Shown here one piece after another: positions 1-7,067 of a stretch of 11,809 nucleotides of DNA. Made by a program: the position numbers and the translations under genes. The stretch covers positions 1 to 11,809 of the forward strand of contig JBIJDM010000069.1 of assembly GCA_044344145.1 (NCBI GenBank), in the 5' to 3' direction. The notes beneath the pieces were generated by a model, which saw nothing but the letters and a program-made list of their open reading frames with translations, did not search any database and had not been told where the DNA came from. The DNA is from JBAXGE01 sp044344145 (GTDB taxonomy: Bacteria > Planctomycetota > Phycisphaerae > WQYP01). Numbering within the stretch: the stretch's first letter is position 1; every line of letters starts with the position of its first letter.

Positions 1-247
1 CCACGACGGGGGCATCATTGGCCGGGGCATAATAGACCCCCACCTTGGGCCCCTCTGCGGTCGGCAGCATGACATGCCCCCGGCCCGGTGCGGCGGCGGC
101 GCCATGGCCGATGATGGCTCCGGGGAAGACCAAAAACTCCTGCCCCCACCAGCCCAATAAGACGATCAAGCCGTAAGCCGATACCAACAGGATGAGCAAG
201 CGTAGCAACATACGGCGCCAGGTCTTTCCGGTTTTTTTGAGCATCAT
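1..247 (-). CDS. N-terminal fragment of a membrane-anchored protein, possibly an alpha/beta hydrolase (partial)
   Basis: The gene runs off the left edge; 82 codons are visible. The product starts MMLKKTGKTWRRMLLRLL, a basic stretch followed by one hydrophobic helix (about residues 12-33), so it is probably anchored in the inner membrane or carried by an uncleaved signal. After the helix comes WWGQEFLVFPG, then a segment ending in VGVYYAPANDAPVV just where the window stops. One N-terminal helix, an 'F-hydrophobic-FP' element and then a beta strand before a 'P-V-V' strand resembles BEM46/YfhR-type alpha/beta hydrolases, in which HGN would come next. The catalytic part lies outside the window, so that assignment is inference. 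Two adjacent ATGs exist (247 and 244). GAGG lies 2 bases before the first and 5 before the second, so 244 may be the real start. It is divergent from the gene at 506. Confidence 0.6.
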   Translation of the reverse strand, partial: MMLKKTGKTWRRMLLRLLILLVSAYGLIVLLGWWGQEFLVFPGAIIGHGAAAAPGRGHVMLPTAEGPKVGVYYAPANDAPVV

Positions 248-420
248 TTCCTCGGGGCATTTCCGACCGTATTTTCGGTACAAAGGAGATCATAGACGCC
301 AGGGGACACACCACACAAGCGGTATTTGTTATCGCGTAAAAACAAGTTATCAACCGCAATTATTTTTGGCGTTTTTTTTCTTGTCTTAAGCCCGCACGTT
401 GTTAGCCTTAGACGTAGATA

Positions 421-469
421 CATCGTCAACGCCACGATGCTCTGAAGCCGAACCGCACGAATCCGTGGC
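421..469. repeat. Two overlapping inverted repeats in the leader of the 506 gene
   Basis: CATCGT (421-426) pairs with ACGATG (434-439) across a 7-base loop. GCCACG (431-436) pairs with CGTGGC (464-469) across 27 bases. The right arm of the first repeat and the left arm of the second share 434-436, so both cannot form at once. The block ends about 24 bases before the ribosome binding site of the gene at 506. It may be an operator or alternative RNA folds, or chance, since six-base arms are short. I see no convincing promoter in the rest of the 248-505 gap, which is AT-rich around 330-390. Confidence 0.3.
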
Positions 470-505
470 TTACATCTCGTAATCACCCAACTGAGGAGAG
501 ATGTC

Positions 506-856
506 ATGAGTCAGGATGCCCAGAACATCGTCATCCGCGACAACGCATACGGTGCGGTGCATTTTGATGGGTGCGGCAGCAGCACCATGGATCCGCTGGT
601 GGTCAGTGGCACCCGCTGTCTCAGTACCGGGCTGGCGGCCATCTATCAATGGCTGCAGGCCCACTTCGGCAAAGTCGGGCAGGATTGGCAGGTACTGAGC
701 CAGCGCCACTTTGCCGCGCCGATGTGTGAGCGTTTCTTCGATCAGTTTGACCTGTTGATGGCCGACGGCACCGAACGGACCATCTGCTTTGACATTACCA
801 GTTTCTACGGCCTGCAGGATCTGGATGCGGATCTGCTCAGGTACATGGATAATTAA
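506..856 (+). CDS. Small hypothetical protein, 116 aa
   Basis: I do not recognise this protein. It is 116 residues long, acidic to neutral, with no signal peptide and no membrane segment, so it is probably a small cytoplasmic alpha/beta protein. Visible elements are a Gly/Ser turn (DGCGSSTMD, about residues 21-29), an amphipathic helix with LAAIYQWLQAHF (about 43-54), a segment containing MCERFFDQFDLLMADG, and a C-terminal TICFDITSFYGLQDLDADLL. It has three cysteines and three histidines but no recognisable metal-binding spacing. The start is well supported: GAGGAGAG lies 5 bases before the ATG. Codon use resembles the neighbours. It ends 15 bases before the stop of the convergent phosphatase-fold gene. 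It could be a lineage-specific orphan gene; nothing in the context reveals its role. Confidence 0.75.
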   Translation: MSQDAQNIVIRDNAYGAVHFDGCGSSTMDPLVVSGTRCLSTGLAAIYQWLQAHFGKVGQDWQVLSQRHFAAPMCERFFDQFDLLMADGTERTICFDITSFYGLQDLDADLLRYMDN

Positions 857-871
857 GTTCTTTTGTTACCT

Positions 872-1804
872 TCACCGACCGGCAGCACGGGTAAACTCGG
901 CCAGGACCGGAAAGTGGTCGCTTGGGTAGCGACCAGCCGGATTGTGGTCGCGAATAATTTTCGCGGCCGAAACAGTCCAGTCGTCGGAAGCGAAGACAAG
1001 GTCGATGGGCCACTTACCCTGCGGTCGGCCGGTGAAGGCATGATAGGTCCCCATGACGGGTTCCAGGGTGGCCGTTGGGGCGGTGAAAATGTCCCGCAAC
1101 AACGGCTGCCCCCCGGTCATGCGGGTGTAGATGACGCTGCCTTTGGTGTGGTTGAAATCGCCCATCACAAATACGCTCGCGCCGGGATATACTTTTTGCC
1201 GTTGGGCAATGCGGGCCAGCAGATCGCGTGCACTGGCCTCGGCGCGAACGGGTTCATGGCGCAGGTGCGTTACCACCACCACCAGTTTTTGCCCGCTGTT
1301 TTTATCCTGCAACACCGCCAGTTTGTAAAACGCGTTCTCCGTAATGTTTAGTTGCCACTGATCGGGCCGTAACATACCCCCCTCGGTCGTGAGTAGGTCG
1401 AAACGCAGGGTACGAAAATACAACTGGAGTAGATCTTCGCCCAGCGCGGTCATAAAGCCGGTACGCTGGGTGGTCTGGGGCGGGGCCTGCGCGGCGGTAT
1501 AACCGGCGGTGCTCAGTTTGATGTCGAGGTAGTTGGCCTGCCCGGGGGTGACTTCCTGCATACCCAGGATATCCGACCCCGGCTTCAGCAGCGTCTCCAC
1601 GAGCAGTTCACGGCGCAGCGGCCAGGCATTGTCCACATCCTTACTGCTGGGATAGCGGATGTTACAGGTCAGCACGCGGAGTGTAACCCCGGACGAAGTC
1701 GGCTTGGGGGCCGGTTCGGCAGGGGTACTACAGCCCTGCAACCACACCCCGAAAACCCCGGCGAGTACCACGAGCCAGGCGCCATATTTACCGCAGCGAA
1801 ACAT
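872..1804 (-). CDS. Endonuclease/exonuclease/phosphatase-family lipoprotein
   Basis: The 310-residue product belongs to the metal-dependent endonuclease/exonuclease/phosphatase (EEP, DNase I-like) fold, which hydrolyses phosphodiester or phosphomonoester bonds. All core motifs are visible: Asn48 in LTCNIRY, Glu84 in GMQEV, His180 in VTHLRH, GDFN (Asp216, Asn218), Asp268 in PIDLVF and the closing SDHFP (Asp296, His297). The N-terminus, MFRCGKYG followed by a hydrophobic helix and LQGC, is a lipoprotein signal with Cys25 as the lipidated residue, so the enzyme is probably exported and membrane-attached. The substrate (nucleic acid, sugar phosphate or phospholipid) cannot be told. The frame stays open upstream into the OmpA-like gene, but ATG 1804 is chosen because it puts the signal peptide at the N-terminus; it has only a poor ribosome binding site. 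An alternative ATG at 1858 would add 18 residues encoded by the terminator hairpin. Confidence 0.88.
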   Translation of the reverse strand: MFRCGKYGAWLVVLAGVFGVWLQGCSTPAEPAPKPTSSGVTLRVLTCNIRYPSSKDVDNAWPLRRELLVETLLKPGSDILGMQEVTPGQANYLDIKLSTAGYTAAQAPPQTTQRTGFMTALGEDLLQLYFRTLRFDLLTTEGGMLRPDQWQLNITENAFYKLAVLQDKNSGQKLVVVVTHLRHEPVRAEASARDLLARIAQRQKVYPGASVFVMGDFNHTKGSVIYTRMTGGQPLLRDIFTAPTATLEPVMGTYHAFTGRPQGKWPIDLVFASDDWTVSAAKIIRDHNPAGRYPSDHFPVLAEFTRAAGR

Positions 1805-1820
1805 ACCAACCCAATCGCAT

Positions 1821-1855
1821 AAAAAAACACGCCGCGAGTCACTCTCGCGGCGTGT
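1821..1855 (-). terminator. Intrinsic terminator of the OmpA-like gene
   Basis: Read on the minus strand, a perfect 12-base-pair GC-rich stem (1844-1855 with 1827-1838, arm ACACGCCGCGAG) closes a 5-base loop and is followed by seven T (1827-1821). It begins 31 bases after the stop codon at 1887. This is a textbook rho-independent terminator for the transcript arriving from the OmpA-like gene. It lies only 16 bases before the start codon of the next gene on the same strand. Confidence 0.92.
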
Positions 1856-1856
1856 C

Positions 1857-1862
1857 ATTATA
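1857..1862 (-). promoter_or_regulatory. Candidate -10 box (TATAAT) for the phosphatase-fold lipoprotein gene
   Basis: A perfect TATAAT lies on the minus strand, preceded by TGAC (one base off an extended -10). The expected transcription start, near 1850, falls inside the terminator hairpin, so an mRNA from here would carry only part of its 5' arm and could not form the full stem. No good -35 is present 16-18 bases upstream. A terminator separates this gene from the one before it, so some promoter in this short gap is needed unless readthrough supplies it. Confidence 0.4.
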
Positions 1863-1886
1863 GTCATTAATAGACCCATCGTGCGT

Positions 1887-2801
1887 TTACATTTGCGGTA
1901 AGGGTACACCCGCGGAGGCCGGCCGGGTGGTCGGGGCGGCGATCCGGGTCGGCGTGATGCGGGTGGCATCCGATTCCACCTTGTCCGGAGCGGTGGTCTT
2001 GAGGATGTAAATATCCACGCGGCGGTTCTGTTCCGCACCACGACGATTGGCCGCATTGGGCGCGATCGGACGGAATTCGCCATACCCGGCAACCTGAATC
2101 CGGCCTTCGGACACCTGCTTGCCCCGCAGGACATCCAGCACCGCAATCGCGCGGTTCGAGGACAGATGCCAGTTGGTGGGGTTCATGGTCATGGTCGGGC
2201 TGTTGCGGCGAATCGGCACATCGTCGGTGTTACCCACGATGCGGATTTCGTTCTTGGCGATTTCGGCCATATTCAAAATACCCGCAAACTTGCCCAAGGC
2301 TTCCTTGGCGCGGGGCTTGACTTCGGTGCTGCCCAAATCAAAGGTCAGATCGCTCTTAAAGCGGATCAAACCACGTTCGGCATCGTACTCCAACAAATCG
2401 GGATACAACGCGGCCAGCTTGGCCAAGGCATCGTTCACGCTGGGCGGCAAGGCAATGTTGTCCTTGGTGATTTCCAGCAGACGGTTGTATTTGTCCTGCA
2501 ATTCGGCCAAGCGTGCGGCCAGCAGATCGCGATCCTTCTTGAGCGCTTCCACGCCGGTCATACCGGAATCCAGCAAACGCTGTTTCTCGGCCAACTGGGC
2601 TTCCAGATCGGCAATCTGCGCCTTCAGCCGGGCAATCTCGGATTCCGCCTCGGCCAATTGGGCGCGGGCCTGTTGAAACGCCGCGTTGAGGCGCTTATAT
2701 TCTTCTTGTGATACGCAGCCGACGCTGGCCCATACGCTGGCGGTCAAGGCCGCCACAATGCCCATACGTGCCGCGTTCCGCAGTGTCAAACCCCTGATCA
2801 T
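1887..2801 (-). CDS. OmpA/MotB-family peptidoglycan-binding lipoprotein with coiled coil
   Basis: The 304-residue product has an N-terminal export signal ending in ASVGC (Cys29; a lipobox with Ser instead of the usual Leu at -3). A long heptad-rich coiled coil follows (about residues 31-113, with LKAQIADLEAQLAEKQRLL), then an OmpA C-terminal domain (about 145-267). The domain shows the family features IRFKSDLTFDLGS, NTDDVPI, TNWHLSSNRAIAVLDVL, GYGEFRPIAPN and AEQNRRVDIYI; the aspartates after NT and the arginines of NRR are the usual diaminopimelate-binding positions. It probably sits in the outer membrane and binds peptidoglycan non-covalently. A Pro/Thr-rich tail of about 37 residues closes the protein. 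The frame is open back to 2897, but ATG 2801 has GGGAG 7 bases upstream and puts the signal at the N-terminus. It lies 121 bases after dxs with no terminator between, so cotranscription is possible. An intrinsic terminator follows. Confidence 0.9.
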   Translation of the reverse strand: MIRGLTLRNAARMGIVAALTASVWASVGCVSQEEYKRLNAAFQQARAQLAEAESEIARLKAQIADLEAQLAEKQRLLDSGMTGVEALKKDRDLLAARLAELQDKYNRLLEITKDNIALPPSVNDALAKLAALYPDLLEYDAERGLIRFKSDLTFDLGSTEVKPRAKEALGKFAGILNMAEIAKNEIRIVGNTDDVPIRRNSPTMTMNPTNWHLSSNRAIAVLDVLRGKQVSEGRIQVAGYGEFRPIAPNAANRRGAEQNRRVDIYILKTTAPDKVESDATRITPTRIAAPTTRPASAGVPLPQM

Positions 2802-2922
2802 CGCCGGACTCCCATATAAAATTCGAATTAAATCTGTGCCCCGCATACCAACAAGTATACTAAGGCGTTGCAAAAACTCTCGCACAAATCGGCCCAACTG
2901 TCAAACTGACCCGGCCGGTTAC

Positions 2923-4857
2923 TTATACACTAGCCCGCCACGTCGCCTGCGGACCGACATTTTCCATGGCCGCCACCCGCGCAATGGCCTGACGGACGCT
3001 GCGGGCAAGCCCCGCCGGGTCCAGTCCGACTTCGCGGAGCTGTTCGCCCCGGCTGGCATGCTTGATAAACCGGTCCGGCAGGCCCAAACGGCTCACCAAA
3101 CGGGCATCCAAGGCATGTTCCTGGGCATATTCGACCACTGCCGTGCCAAAACCGCCCACGATGGAGTGGTCTTCCACGGTCAAAATCGGCTTGCCATCGG
3201 CAAAAATCCGTTGCAGCATCGCGCCGTCCACGGGCTTGCAGAAGCGGGCATCAATCACGCCCACGGAAATACCCTCTTCCTGCAATAGCTTCGCAGCCTG
3301 CATGGACTGCAGGGCCAGCGAACCATAGGCCACCAGCCAGGCATCCTGACCGGTACGCAACGTGCGGGAAACCCCGCCCTGCGCTCCGATGGTCCAGGGG
3401 GTATCTTCGCCCAACGGTTCAGTGGGGACATTATCGCGCGGATAACGGACCTGCGTGGGCAGATCCAGACTCACGGCCAAATCCATGCAGCGAACCAGTT
3501 CGCGTTCGTCCGAGGGGGCCAACAGCACAATGCCCGGCTGACTGCGCAGGAACGACAAATCACAGAAGCCATGATGCACCGCGCCATCATCGCCCACCAG
3601 ACCGGCGCGATCGCAGCAGAAAATCACCGGCAGGCCCTGCAAGCATACTTCCTGGAAAATCTGGTCAAAGGCCCGTTGCAGGAACGTGGCATACACCGCC
3701 ACCACCGGCCGCAGGCCTGCTTTGGTCATCCCGGCGGCCATCACCGTGGCATGGCTTTCGCAGATGCCGGTATCAAAATATCGTTCGGGGAAGGCGGGTT
3801 TGAGCTTGATCATGCCGGTGCCATCGGGCATCGCGGCGGTAATGCCGACCATATTGGAATGCTTGCGGCAGAGGTTCACCATCACATCCGCAAACGCCGC
3901 CGTCCAAGACCGTCCGGACCCCTTGTCAATCACCACCCGGCAACCTTCCACTGTGAAGGGCTTGGGGCTGTGGAACGTGGTGGGGTCTTCGCAGGCCCAT
4001 TCGTAACCTTTGCCCTTGATGGTCTTGACATGCAGCACGGCCGGGACGTTCAGGTCGCGCAGCTCGTTCATCTTTTCAATCAGGGCCGGCAGGTCGTGGC
4101 CATCCACGGGGCCGAAATATTTCAGACCGAAATCTTCGAACATATGGCCGGGCGTGATGGTGTTCTTGATGCTGAGTTTGACGTGGCCGGCGAGATCGGA
4201 AATGTCTTTACCATAGGGCACACGGGCCAGCACATCCTGCAGCCGCGTGCGTAATTCCTCGTAGGTCTTGGTCACGCGCAGATGTTCAAAGTAATTCGCC
4301 AGCGCGCCCTGAGGTTCGCTGATGCTCATGGAATTGTCGTTGAGGATGATCAGCATCTGCCGATCCAGCGTGCCGGCGTTGTTGATGCCTTCCAGCGACA
4401 GACCGTTGACGATCGAGGCATCGCCCACCAGCGCCACCACGCGGGTATCGCGACCCAGTTGCTTGTCGCCCCGGGCCATGCCCACCGCAGTCGAAATCGC
4501 CGTACCCGCATGCCCCACGGCAAACAGATCGTATTCGGATTCGGTGGGGTCGGGGAAACCACACAGACCACCCTTGCGGCGCAGGGATGAAAAATCTTTA
4601 TAACGCCCGGTCAACAGTTTATGGGGATAGCACTGATGGCCCACATCCCACAACATGCGGTCACGGGGAAAATCGAACACGTAATTGAGCGCAATAATCG
4701 TTTCGACCGTGCCCAGATTGGGTGCCAAATGGCCCCCGTTCACACTGACGGTCTTCATCACAGTTTCGCGGATTTCCTGCGCTACCACGGCAAGCTGTTC
4801 CAAATCCAACTTTTTCAAGTCGGCAGGACTGCTGATACCGGCTAATAATTTACCCAT
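2923..4857 (-). CDS. dxs: 1-deoxy-D-xylulose-5-phosphate synthase
   Basis: Full-length Dxs of 644 residues. It condenses pyruvate and glyceraldehyde 3-phosphate to 1-deoxy-D-xylulose 5-phosphate, the first step of the MEP isoprenoid pathway, and also feeds thiamine and pyridoxal synthesis. It acts in the cytoplasm as a thiamine-diphosphate enzyme. The three transketolase-like domains are present. Visible motifs are GGHLAPNLGTVE (His43), WDVGHQCYPHKLLTGR (His74), the cofactor motif GDAS...INNAG...NDNSMSIS (Asp146, Asn175), KGKGYEWA, the Glu367 region (GICESHA), YATFLQRAFDQ, DRAGLVGDDGAVHHG (His428) and a C-terminal VEDHSIVGGFG. Two family positions differ from E. coli: GDA instead of GDG, and CESHA instead of AEQHA; neither removes the metal-binding Asp or the catalytic Glu. 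GGTGA about 7 bases before the ATG is a modest ribosome binding site. The leader may be structured. Confidence 0.97.
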   Translation of the reverse strand: MGKLLAGISSPADLKKLDLEQLAVVAQEIRETVMKTVSVNGGHLAPNLGTVETIIALNYVFDFPRDRMLWDVGHQCYPHKLLTGRYKDFSSLRRKGGLCGFPDPTESEYDLFAVGHAGTAISTAVGMARGDKQLGRDTRVVALVGDASIVNGLSLEGINNAGTLDRQMLIILNDNSMSISEPQGALANYFEHLRVTKTYEELRTRLQDVLARVPYGKDISDLAGHVKLSIKNTITPGHMFEDFGLKYFGPVDGHDLPALIEKMNELRDLNVPAVLHVKTIKGKGYEWACEDPTTFHSPKPFTVEGCRVVIDKGSGRSWTAAFADVMVNLCRKHSNMVGITAAMPDGTGMIKLKPAFPERYFDTGICESHATVMAAGMTKAGLRPVVAVYATFLQRAFDQIFQEVCLQGLPVIFCCDRAGLVGDDGAVHHGFCDLSFLRSQPGIVLLAPSDERELVRCMDLAVSLDLPTQVRYPRDNVPTEPLGEDTPWTIGAQGGVSRTLRTGQDAWLVAYGSLALQSMQAAKLLQEEGISVGVIDARFCKPVDGAMLQRIFADGKPILTVEDHSIVGGFGTAVVEYAQEHALDARLVSRLGLPDRFIKHASRGEQLREVGLDPAGLARSVRQAIARVAAMENVGPQATWRASV

Positions 4858-4906
4858 CTATATCACCCGTCCATGGGGCCTTTTTCGCTAATCGGTTCGG
4901 TTTCAT

Positions 4907-4955
4907 ACGCAGCCATTCCAGAGCCTGCGTCCAAGCGGGTATCTAAAAACACCCG
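4907..4955 (-). repeat. Two tandem short stem-loops in the dxs leader
   Basis: Between 4858 and 5108 there is no gene. Upstream of dxs, CGGGT (4936-4940) pairs with ACCCG (4951-4955) across 10 bases, and ACGCAG (4907-4912) pairs with CTGCGT (4925-4930) across 12 bases, giving two adjacent hairpins in the probable 5' leader. I see no thiamine-pyrophosphate riboswitch core here. A weak promoter candidate on the minus strand (TTGGAC at 4988-4993, 17-base spacer, TACACT at 4965-4970) would start transcription just before the first hairpin. The stems are short, so chance is possible. Confidence 0.3.
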
Positions 4956-5108
4956 TATATCGTAAGTGTAACTTTTATAAGCGGTAAGTCCAATAAAAAC
5001 CGTGGGCAATTTCGGAAATATTTATCCCCTACCACCAGATAAAGTGGTCAATTGGTCCATCAACCACTAGAGAATGTTGTTCGCAATTACGGCAAACACA
5101 TGGGGGCA

Positions 5109-6099
5109 TTAATACGGCCCCCGGATGTGGGCTTGAATCCGCGTCTGATAAAAGTGCTGTAACGCCGCATGGGTTTTCGCGGTTAAGGGGGGCAGGCCGG
5201 AGGCTTTGACATTGGCGGGGACTTGTTCCACCTTGCTGGCGCCGGGGATGATGGTGCTGACGCCGGGGTGGTCGAGAATCCAGCGCAGGGCCATTTCGGC
5301 CATGGTGTAGCCGGTGGGGACGAGGGGGCGTAAATCCTGACTGGCCTGCGCGGCCAGCGCGAAGGGCAGCCCGGCAAAGGTTTCGCCGACGTTAAAACAC
5401 TGGCCGTCGCGGTTGTAATTGCGGTGGTCATTTTGCGGGAACTGGGTGGTGGCGGTGATCTTGCCCCCCAGCAGACCGCTGGCCAGTGGCAAGCGCACAA
5501 TAATGGCCACGGAACGCGCCTGGGCCAGGTGCAAGACCTGCTGGGCAGGCTTGGGCCGGAATATGTTAAAAAATAATCTGCAAACTCGCCAGCCCCGGCT
5601 GGTCGAGACAATGCAGCGCTTCGGCATCACATTCCACACTGGCGCCAAAGGCCTTGATCTTGCCTTCTTTTTGTAACTGCCGGAGGGAGGCGAACACCGT
5701 GCCATCGAAAAGGACATCCTGCGGGATGCAATGGAGCTGGGTTAAATCCAACGCCTCGACGCCCAGCCGGCGCAGCGATGCCTCGGTATGAGCCCGCAGC
5801 GTGGGGAGGGAATAATCCAGCTTGCCATCGGGGAAGAAACGGCCCAGTTTGGTGGCGATAAATAATTTGTCCCGCTGGGCGGTCTGACGCAGAAAGCGGC
5901 CAATCAGTGTTTCGCTGCGCCCGGCCCCATAGACATCGGCGGTATCCAGAAAAGTCACCCCCTGATCCACGGCGGTGGCGAGGATTTGCAGGGCCTTTTC
6001 GTCCGAGACATCACCCCAGTCGCTGCCGCCAAGTTGCCAGCAGCCCAGACCAATTTCCGACACTAAACGCTGGGTGGGACCAAACTTACGAAATTGCAT
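5109..6099 (-). pseudogene. Aldo/keto reductase, frameshifted
   Basis: Two overlapping frames together give one aldo/keto reductase of 329 residues, a normal family length. These enzymes reduce carbonyls with NADPH on a TIM barrel; the substrate here is unknown. The first frame (6099 to stop at 5566) holds the start MQFRKFG, the catalytic tetrad Asp52 and Tyr57 (DTADVYGAGRSE), Lys84 (IATKLG) and His123 (LTQLHC), and ends at LASLQIIF. The second frame continues without loss at NIFRPKPAQQ and runs to 5109. It contains RLPLASGLLGGK and the cofactor-phosphate loop TIIPGASKVEQV. The switch needs one T fewer in the run of six (5568-5573), so it is a single-base insertion, a sequencing error or, less likely, recoding: TTT TAA allows a +1 slip of the P-site tRNA. 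AAGGA lies 6 bases before ATG 6099. It is divergent from dapF. Family assignment is firm; whether the gene is truly broken is open. Confidence 0.85.
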
Positions 6100-6180
6100 G
6101 GCAAATCCTTGTGCGGGAAAACGTGGCGTAACTACCGTAACGTGGTGTAGGATATAGCATTGAGCCATGGAGTACCAGAC

Positions 6181-7050
6181 ATGCAGTTTACCAAAATGCA
6201 CGGCATCGGCAATGATTATGTCTATGTGGATGCCTTTGCGAATAAGATTGCCGACCCGGCCAAGTTGGCCACGGTCATCGCCGACCGCCACTTTGGCGTG
6301 GGTGGTGATGGCTTGATATTGGTTGCCCCCCCCACCCCGGCGGCGCAGGCGCATGGCGCGGTGGTGCGGATGCGGATGTTCAATGCCGATGGGTCGGAAT
6401 CGGAAATGTGTGGCAATGGCGTGCGCTGTGTGGCGAAATATGCCTGGGATCATAAACTGGCCCGGGTGAACCCGATGCTGGTTGAAACCGGCCGTGGGGT
6501 GCTGAGCATCGCACTGGATGTGCAGGGCGACCAAGTGGCCAGCGCGACGGTGAATATGGGGCCGCCGATCTTGGATTTGGCGCAGGTGCCGGTCGCGGTT
6601 GCGCAGGTGCAGGCTACCCCGGCGGTACATCAGTTTAGCTTTACCGTGCCCGGTGCGGGAACGTTTACCGGCGTATTTGTTTCAATGGGTAATCCCCATG
6701 TCACGATTTATGTGCCCGATGTGGCGGCGGTGCCGCTGGAAGTATGGGGCCCGCGCATCGAAACCTTTGCGGCCTTCCCCCGGCGGATCAATGTGCACTT
6801 TGTCCAGATTCACAGCCGCACGGAATTGACCATGCGCACCTGGGAACGCGGCAGCGGGATCACGCTGGCCTGCGGAACAGGCGCCTCGGCGGTCGCGGTG
6901 GCGGGTGTGCTGACCGGGCAGAATGACCGCAAGGTCCTGATCCATCTGCCCGGCGGTGATTTGCGCCTGGAATGGCGGGAATCTGATAATAATGTCTATA
7001 TGACCGGCCCGGCCACCGAAGTATTTTCCGGCACTTGGCCCAACGCCTAA
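6181..7050 (+). CDS. dapF: Diaminopimelate epimerase
   Basis: DapF, 289 residues, converts LL-diaminopimelate to meso-diaminopimelate by a cofactor-independent two-cysteine mechanism. The product feeds lysine synthesis and peptidoglycan cross-links. The N-terminus MQFTKMHGIGNDY is the family signature and fixes the start at ATG 6181, with GGAG 8 bases upstream; an in-frame TTG at 6160 is a poorer choice. The first catalytic cysteine is Cys77 in SEMCGNGVRC and the second is Cys231 in ITLACGTGAS. Asn11, the MFNADGSE segment, FVSMGNPH and the WERGSG loop are also as expected for the family. Length is slightly above the usual 270-280 residues, owing to small insertions around residues 50-60 (PPTPAAQAHG). 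A lipoprotein gene follows after 17 bases and is probably cotranscribed. The only direct repeat noted upstream is CGTAAC twice (6127 and 6136), with no clear promoter. Confidence 0.97.
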   Translation: MQFTKMHGIGNDYVYVDAFANKIADPAKLATVIADRHFGVGGDGLILVAPPTPAAQAHGAVVRMRMFNADGSESEMCGNGVRCVAKYAWDHKLARVNPMLVETGRGVLSIALDVQGDQVASATVNMGPPILDLAQVPVAVAQVQATPAVHQFSFTVPGAGTFTGVFVSMGNPHVTIYVPDVAAVPLEVWGPRIETFAAFPRRINVHFVQIHSRTELTMRTWERGSGITLACGTGASAVAVAGVLTGQNDRKVLIHLPGGDLRLEWRESDNNVYMTGPATEVFSGTWPNA

Positions 7051-7067
7051 TCGGCAAGGATACACCC

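Noticed and set aside
15..359. A 114-codon minus-strand frame at the left edge
   Set aside because: The neighbouring minus frame (1-247) encodes a sensible membrane-anchored N-terminus with a ribosome binding site; the longer frame is an arginine-rich, low-complexity shadow.
1805..2146. N-terminal extension of the phosphatase-fold protein back to 2146
   Set aside because: It lies inside the OmpA-like gene and through the terminator; the lipoprotein signal at 1804 marks a better start.
2119..2711. Long plus-strand frames opposite the OmpA-like gene
   Set aside because: They are mirror frames of a biased coding sequence, with no ribosome binding site and no recognisable domain.
2826..2854. 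Promoter-like TTGTTG, 17 bases, TTAATT ahead of the OmpA-like gene
   Set aside because: Only three of six positions match in each box; it could arise by chance, so it is not listed as a feature.
3571..4254. A 227-codon plus-strand frame antisense to dxs
   Set aside because: Its His/Gly/Ala-rich composition is typical of an antisense shadow, and dxs on the other strand is unambiguous.
5031..5068. Alternating ACCAC / GTGGT / ACCACT repeats in the dxs-reductase gap
   Set aside because: Five- to six-base arms with uneven spacing and no T-run; too weak to call an operator or terminator.
6121..6145. Direct repeats CGTAAC and ACGTGG upstream of dapF
   Set aside because: Two short copies each; suggestive of an operator but not distinguishable from chance.
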